A DNA stretch of 64,000 nt. Source: Syntrophothermus lipocalidus DSM 12680 (GTDB lineage: Bacteria; Bacillota; Syntrophomonadia; Syntrophomonadales; Syntrophothermaceae). The position numbers and the translations under genes are program-made. The stretch spans positions 1,488,001-1,552,000 of the forward strand of contig NC_014220.1 of the NCBI RefSeq assembly GCF_000092405.1, read 5' to 3'. The notes below the pieces were generated by a model. The model was not told where the DNA came from, did no database searches, and worked only from the letters and a program-made list of their open reading frames with translations. Positions 61,435 through 64,000 of the stretch are shown here, piece after piece (the stretch's first letter is position 1; every line of letters starts with the position of its first letter).

Positions 61435-62238
61435 TTATATCATACTGGTATTTTCGCGTACAAGGTGGCGCTGGCTCCAGGCTTCATAAAGAATTATGCC
61501 GCAGGCAACGGCCGCGTTGAGCGAGTCCACGCCCTCACGGAGAGGAATCCTTACCCTCGATGCCGGCAACTCTTCAAAAACCGCGCTGATCCCGGCTGTT
61601 TCGCCACCTATAACTACCGCCACATTCCCATAATAATCGGCGTCGGTGAATACCAACGATGCCTTCGGGTCGGCTACTACTAGGCGATACCCCCGGTGGC
61701 AAAGCTCTCTAACTTCATCGTTCCCAACCCTTTCAAAAACGGGGAAATGAAACACCGCTCCCATGCTGGACCGTATTACTTTAGGATTATACATATCAAC
61801 CGTGCCCTTTAAAAGAAAAACCGCATCCACCCCGGCTGCCCAGGCTGTACGCAGGATAGTACCCAAGTTGCCGGGATCCCTAAGGTTATCGACAATCAAG
61901 ATTAATCCGTCCGACTCGGGAATGCTTTCCCAGTCCCAAACTGGCTTGCGACAAACAGCCACGATTCCGGACGGGTTTTCAGTGTCGGTTATTTCCTTTA
62001 CCAATTCCGGTCTAATTCTATAAACCGAGGCGGCATCTCGCCAGAACTCTTCCTCCATTTCACCAGTTACATCACAAGCAACCAGTACATACTCAACCAG
62101 TTCCGGCCTTTTCATGGCCTCTCTTACCATGCGTACCCCTTCAACCAGGAACTTTCCCTCTCTGTCCCTAGCTTTGCGTTCTAATAATCGAGACGCGTAC
62201 TTGATGAGCGCGTTACGCCGCGAAGTTATCATGTCCAC
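61435..62238 (-). CDS. TrmH/SpoU-family RNA 2'-O-methyltransferase
   Basis: 267 aa. Substrate-binding N-domain (ALIKYASRLLERKARDREGKFLVEGVRMV), then the trefoil-knot SPOUT domain with motif 1 (VDNLRDPGNLGTILRTA), motif 2 (VVIGGETAGIS) and motif 3 (IPLREGVDSLNAAVACGIILYE). It would methylate a 2'-OH in 23S rRNA or tRNA; which one cannot be told from sequence. It often neighbours pheST in Firmicutes. GTG start. Confidence 0.93.
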   Translation of the reverse strand: MDMITSRRNALIKYASRLLERKARDREGKFLVEGVRMVREAMKRPELVEYVLVACDVTGEMEEEFWRDAASVYRIRPELVKEITDTENPSGIVAVCRKPVWDWESIPESDGLILIVDNLRDPGNLGTILRTAWAAGVDAVFLLKGTVDMYNPKVIRSSMGAVFHFPVFERVGNDEVRELCHRGYRLVVADPKASLVFTDADYYGNVAVVIGGETAGISAVFEELPASRVRIPLREGVDSLNAAVACGIILYEAWSQRHLVRENTSMI

Positions 62239-62245
62239 TGCCTAT

Positions 62246-62899
62246 TCACATCCTGGAAAACCGGTCCAACTCGCGGTTCCCGCCCACCAAAATAAGAACG
62301 TCGCTGGCACTCAATCGCTGGTCGGCGGGAGGAGAAACTATTACTTGATGTCCCCTCTTGATAGCTAAAACGCTGACTCCGTATTTCGACCGCAGGTCGA
62401 TTTCCCGCAGGGTCTTATCCACCATTTTGGCCGGAACCTTGGCTTCGATGAGGCTGTATTCCTCAGAGATCTCAATAAAGTCTAAGATATTAGCCCGAGC
62501 CAGGTAGTGAGCAAGACGCATCCCCATGTCTCTTTCTGGAAATACCACCTTGTCCGCCCCCACCTTCTCTAAAACTTTGCCGTGAATGTCATTGACAGCC
62601 TTTACGACAACGTGCTCGATCCCCATCTCTTTCAAAATCAGGGTAATAAGAATGCTAGCCTGAAGGTCATCGCCTATGGCTACTATAACCACGTCAAAAT
62701 TCCTAATTCCTAAGGACTCCAGCACTTTTTCCTCATGAACGTCAGCACACACTGCATAGGTGATATAGTCTTTAACGTTTTCTACCAGTTCTTCGTTTCT
62801 GTCTATTCCCATAACTTCGAAGCCCATTTCCGCAAGCGTGAGGGCCACGCTCGTACCGAACCTACCGAGACCGATAACGGCAAATTGTCTCTTACCCAA
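62246..62899 (-). CDS. ktrA: K+ uptake regulatory subunit KtrA (TrkA RCK)
   Basis: 217 aa. RCK-N Rossmann fold GLGRFGTSVALTLAEMGFEVMGID, then an RCK-C domain (ISEEYSLIEAKVPAKMVDKTLREIDLRSKYG). It binds nucleotides and, in other Firmicutes, c-di-AMP at RCK-C, gating the KtrB channel. It follows the ktrB gene by 11 bp. TTG start after GGGGG. With the c-di-AMP riboswitch at 7.6 kb it is a second possible c-di-AMP-controlled osmotic system. Confidence 0.93.
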   Translation of the reverse strand: MGKRQFAVIGLGRFGTSVALTLAEMGFEVMGIDRNEELVENVKDYITYAVCADVHEEKVLESLGIRNFDVVIVAIGDDLQASILITLILKEMGIEHVVVKAVNDIHGKVLEKVGADKVVFPERDMGMRLAHYLARANILDFIEISEEYSLIEAKVPAKMVDKTLREIDLRSKYGVSVLAIKRGHQVIVSPPADQRLSASDVLILVGGNRELDRFSRM

Positions 62900-62910
62900 A
62901 ACCTTACCCC

Positions 62911-64000
62911 CTAACCTATAATCACGTTGCCGCGCGGGTATCTCGCGGTTTCTTTCCTTTCTTGCTGCAGTAGGCTAAATGCCAAGGTCAAGGGCCCCAG
63001 CCTGCCGGCAAACATCAGAACAATTAGTATTACCTTGGATCCGGTGTTCAGCTGAGGGGTTATACCGGTAGAAAGCCCTACTGTACCGAAAGCAGAAACC
63101 GCTTCAAATATAAGTTTCATAATGTCTACCTGACAAACCAGGCTTAGAACAATAATCCCAATTCCAACCAACAATGCTGAAAGTACAGCTACGGTTAAAG
63201 CCCGGTAGACTATCTCGCTGTCGATACGGCGCCCGAAAGCTTCTGTATCAAACCTCCCCCGTAACCGGGAATACACCGCCATAACCAGCACCGCCATGGT
63301 CGCGGTCTTTATACCACCGCCGGTACTGACGGGCGAAGCCCCGATAAACATTAAGACTGTCAATACCAAAAGAGTAGACGGTTCCAGTTTGGCAACATCA
63401 ACACTGGTATAGCCAGCGGTCCTAGGGGTAATACTCATGAACAACGAGTTTACCATTGATTTGAATACCCCTGTTCCCTGCAAGACGCCGTCACGTTCAA
63501 TTCCCCAAAACAAGAAACAACCTAGTATTATTAGCAAGCCGGTAGTTATGAGCACAACCTTGCTGTGCAGGCTCAAAGTCTTAAAACGTCTCTGCCTCCG
63601 CAGATCAACCAGGACTGGAAATCCTAATCCTCCCAGAAGAATCATGCTGCCTATTATGCCTAACACCCGCCAGTCATGACGAAACGGAATCAAGCTACAG
63701 TACTGATAAAACTCCCGCCCGAACAAATCGAACCCCGCGTTACAGAAAGCGGAAACAGCGTGGAACACCCCGTAATATAAGGCCTTGCCAAAACCAAAAT
63801 AGTTCCACAGAGTAAGAGTAAGTAACAAAGCGCCGACGCCCTCGATAAGAAAAGTCATTAACAAAATGGCCCTGACTAAACGGACTATACCCCCTAGGCT
63901 CTCCACATTAAGCGCTTCCTTCATAACCAGGCGTTCCCTAAGGCCTATACGTTTGCGCAGAAGAAAGGCGTATATGCTGGCAACCGTTACTATACCCAAA
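62911..64000 (-). CDS. ktrB: K+ transporter membrane subunit KtrB/TrkH, 5' end outside the window
   Basis: The frame is open to base 64000, so the N-terminus is cut (about 363 codons seen of an expected 440-450). Pore motifs of the TrkH/KtrB family are visible: VSAFCNAGFDLFG, TPRTAGYTSVDV, STGGGIKTATMAV and FGTVGLSTGITP. It forms a K+ channel-like transporter with KtrA, encoded downstream. Confidence 0.93.
   Translation of the reverse strand, partial: LGIVTVASIYAFLLRKRIGLRERLVMKEALNVESLGGIVRLVRAILLMTFLIEGVGALLLTLTLWNYFGFGKALYYGVFHAVSAFCNAGFDLFGREFYQYCSLIPFRHDWRVLGIIGSMILLGGLGFPVLVDLRRQRRFKTLSLHSKVVLITTGLLIILGCFLFWGIERDGVLQGTGVFKSMVNSLFMSITPRTAGYTSVDVAKLEPSTLLVLTVLMFIGASPVSTGGGIKTATMAVLVMAVYSRLRGRFDTEAFGRRIDSEIVYRALTVAVLSALLVGIGIIVLSLVCQVDIMKLIFEAVSAFGTVGLSTGITPQLNTGSKVILIVLMFAGRLGPLTLAFSLLQQERKETARYPRGNVIIG

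Overview
The window looks like chromosomal DNA of an anaerobic, endospore-forming Clostridia-class Firmicute. Sporulation genes (spoIVA, spoIIP), strong AGGAGG ribosome binding sites, frequent GTG/TTG starts, a T-box leader and several Gram-positive-type riboswitches support this. The combination of a selenocysteine, Tat-exported formate dehydrogenase with menaquinone genes suggests a syntrophic or acetogenic lineage such as the Syntrophomonadaceae; that assignment is inference from gene content. Nearly all genes are on the minus strand. I see no prophage, insertion sequence, rRNA or CRISPR array.

Layout (minus strand unless stated). 1-5.9 kb: formate dehydrogenase fdhB (cut by the window edge) and fdhA (in-frame UGA read as selenocysteine, with a SECIS hairpin), then tatC and a polyprenyl diphosphate synthase. 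6-7.9 kb: a glutamate 2,3-aminomutase-type radical SAM enzyme preceded by a c-di-AMP (ydaO/yuaA) riboswitch and terminator. 8-12 kb: ubiX, ubiA, ubiD and a divergent prenyl synthase homologue, probably late menaquinone synthesis. 12-19.7 kb: one fatty-acid operon fabH-fabK-fabD-fabG-acpP-fabF-fabZ-accD-accA. 19.8-25.5 kb: speD and five envelope or unknown genes. 25.6 kb: tRNA-Pro(GGG). 25.8-32.6 kb: a cobalamin block (MtnA-like protein, btuD-like fusion, btuC, btuF, DUF2284, cobalamin riboswitch, redox-type protein, cobO). 33.2-35.2 kb, plus strand: TPP riboswitch, thiM, thiL. 35.5-38.2 kb: lysC and hom.

38.3-47.7 kb: an unknown gene, spoIVA, gpsA, plsY, der, a PDZ/radical-SAM/DUF512 protein, a tandem DUF3189 protein, spoIIP and a DUF1614 membrane protein. 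48 kb: a plus-strand unknown gene and a perfect 30-bp-arm inverted repeat. 48.7-55.1 kb: ComEC-type metallo-hydrolase, DUF3006, type 2 isopentenyl-diphosphate isomerase (apparently with an AUA start), mobA, an FmdB-type zinc ribbon, an IspH-S1 fusion, plsC and cmk. 55.3-57.7 kb: an Agr-like quorum-sensing cassette (agrD, agrB, sensor kinase) without an AgrA. 57.9-61.3 kb: pheT (lacking its tRNA-binding domain) and pheS behind a T-box. 61.4-64 kb: a 2'-O-methyltransferase, ktrA and a truncated ktrB.

Possible links. HepT, UbiA, UbiD and UbiX would supply menaquinone; TatC would export FdhAB; MobA would mature the molybdopterin cofactor. Together they fit quinone-linked formate metabolism on the outer face of the membrane. 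The most interesting regulatory hypothesis is that c-di-AMP controls synthesis of beta-glutamate, a compatible solute. The Agr-like cassette with a serine-containing peptide is the best candidate for an undescribed signalling system.
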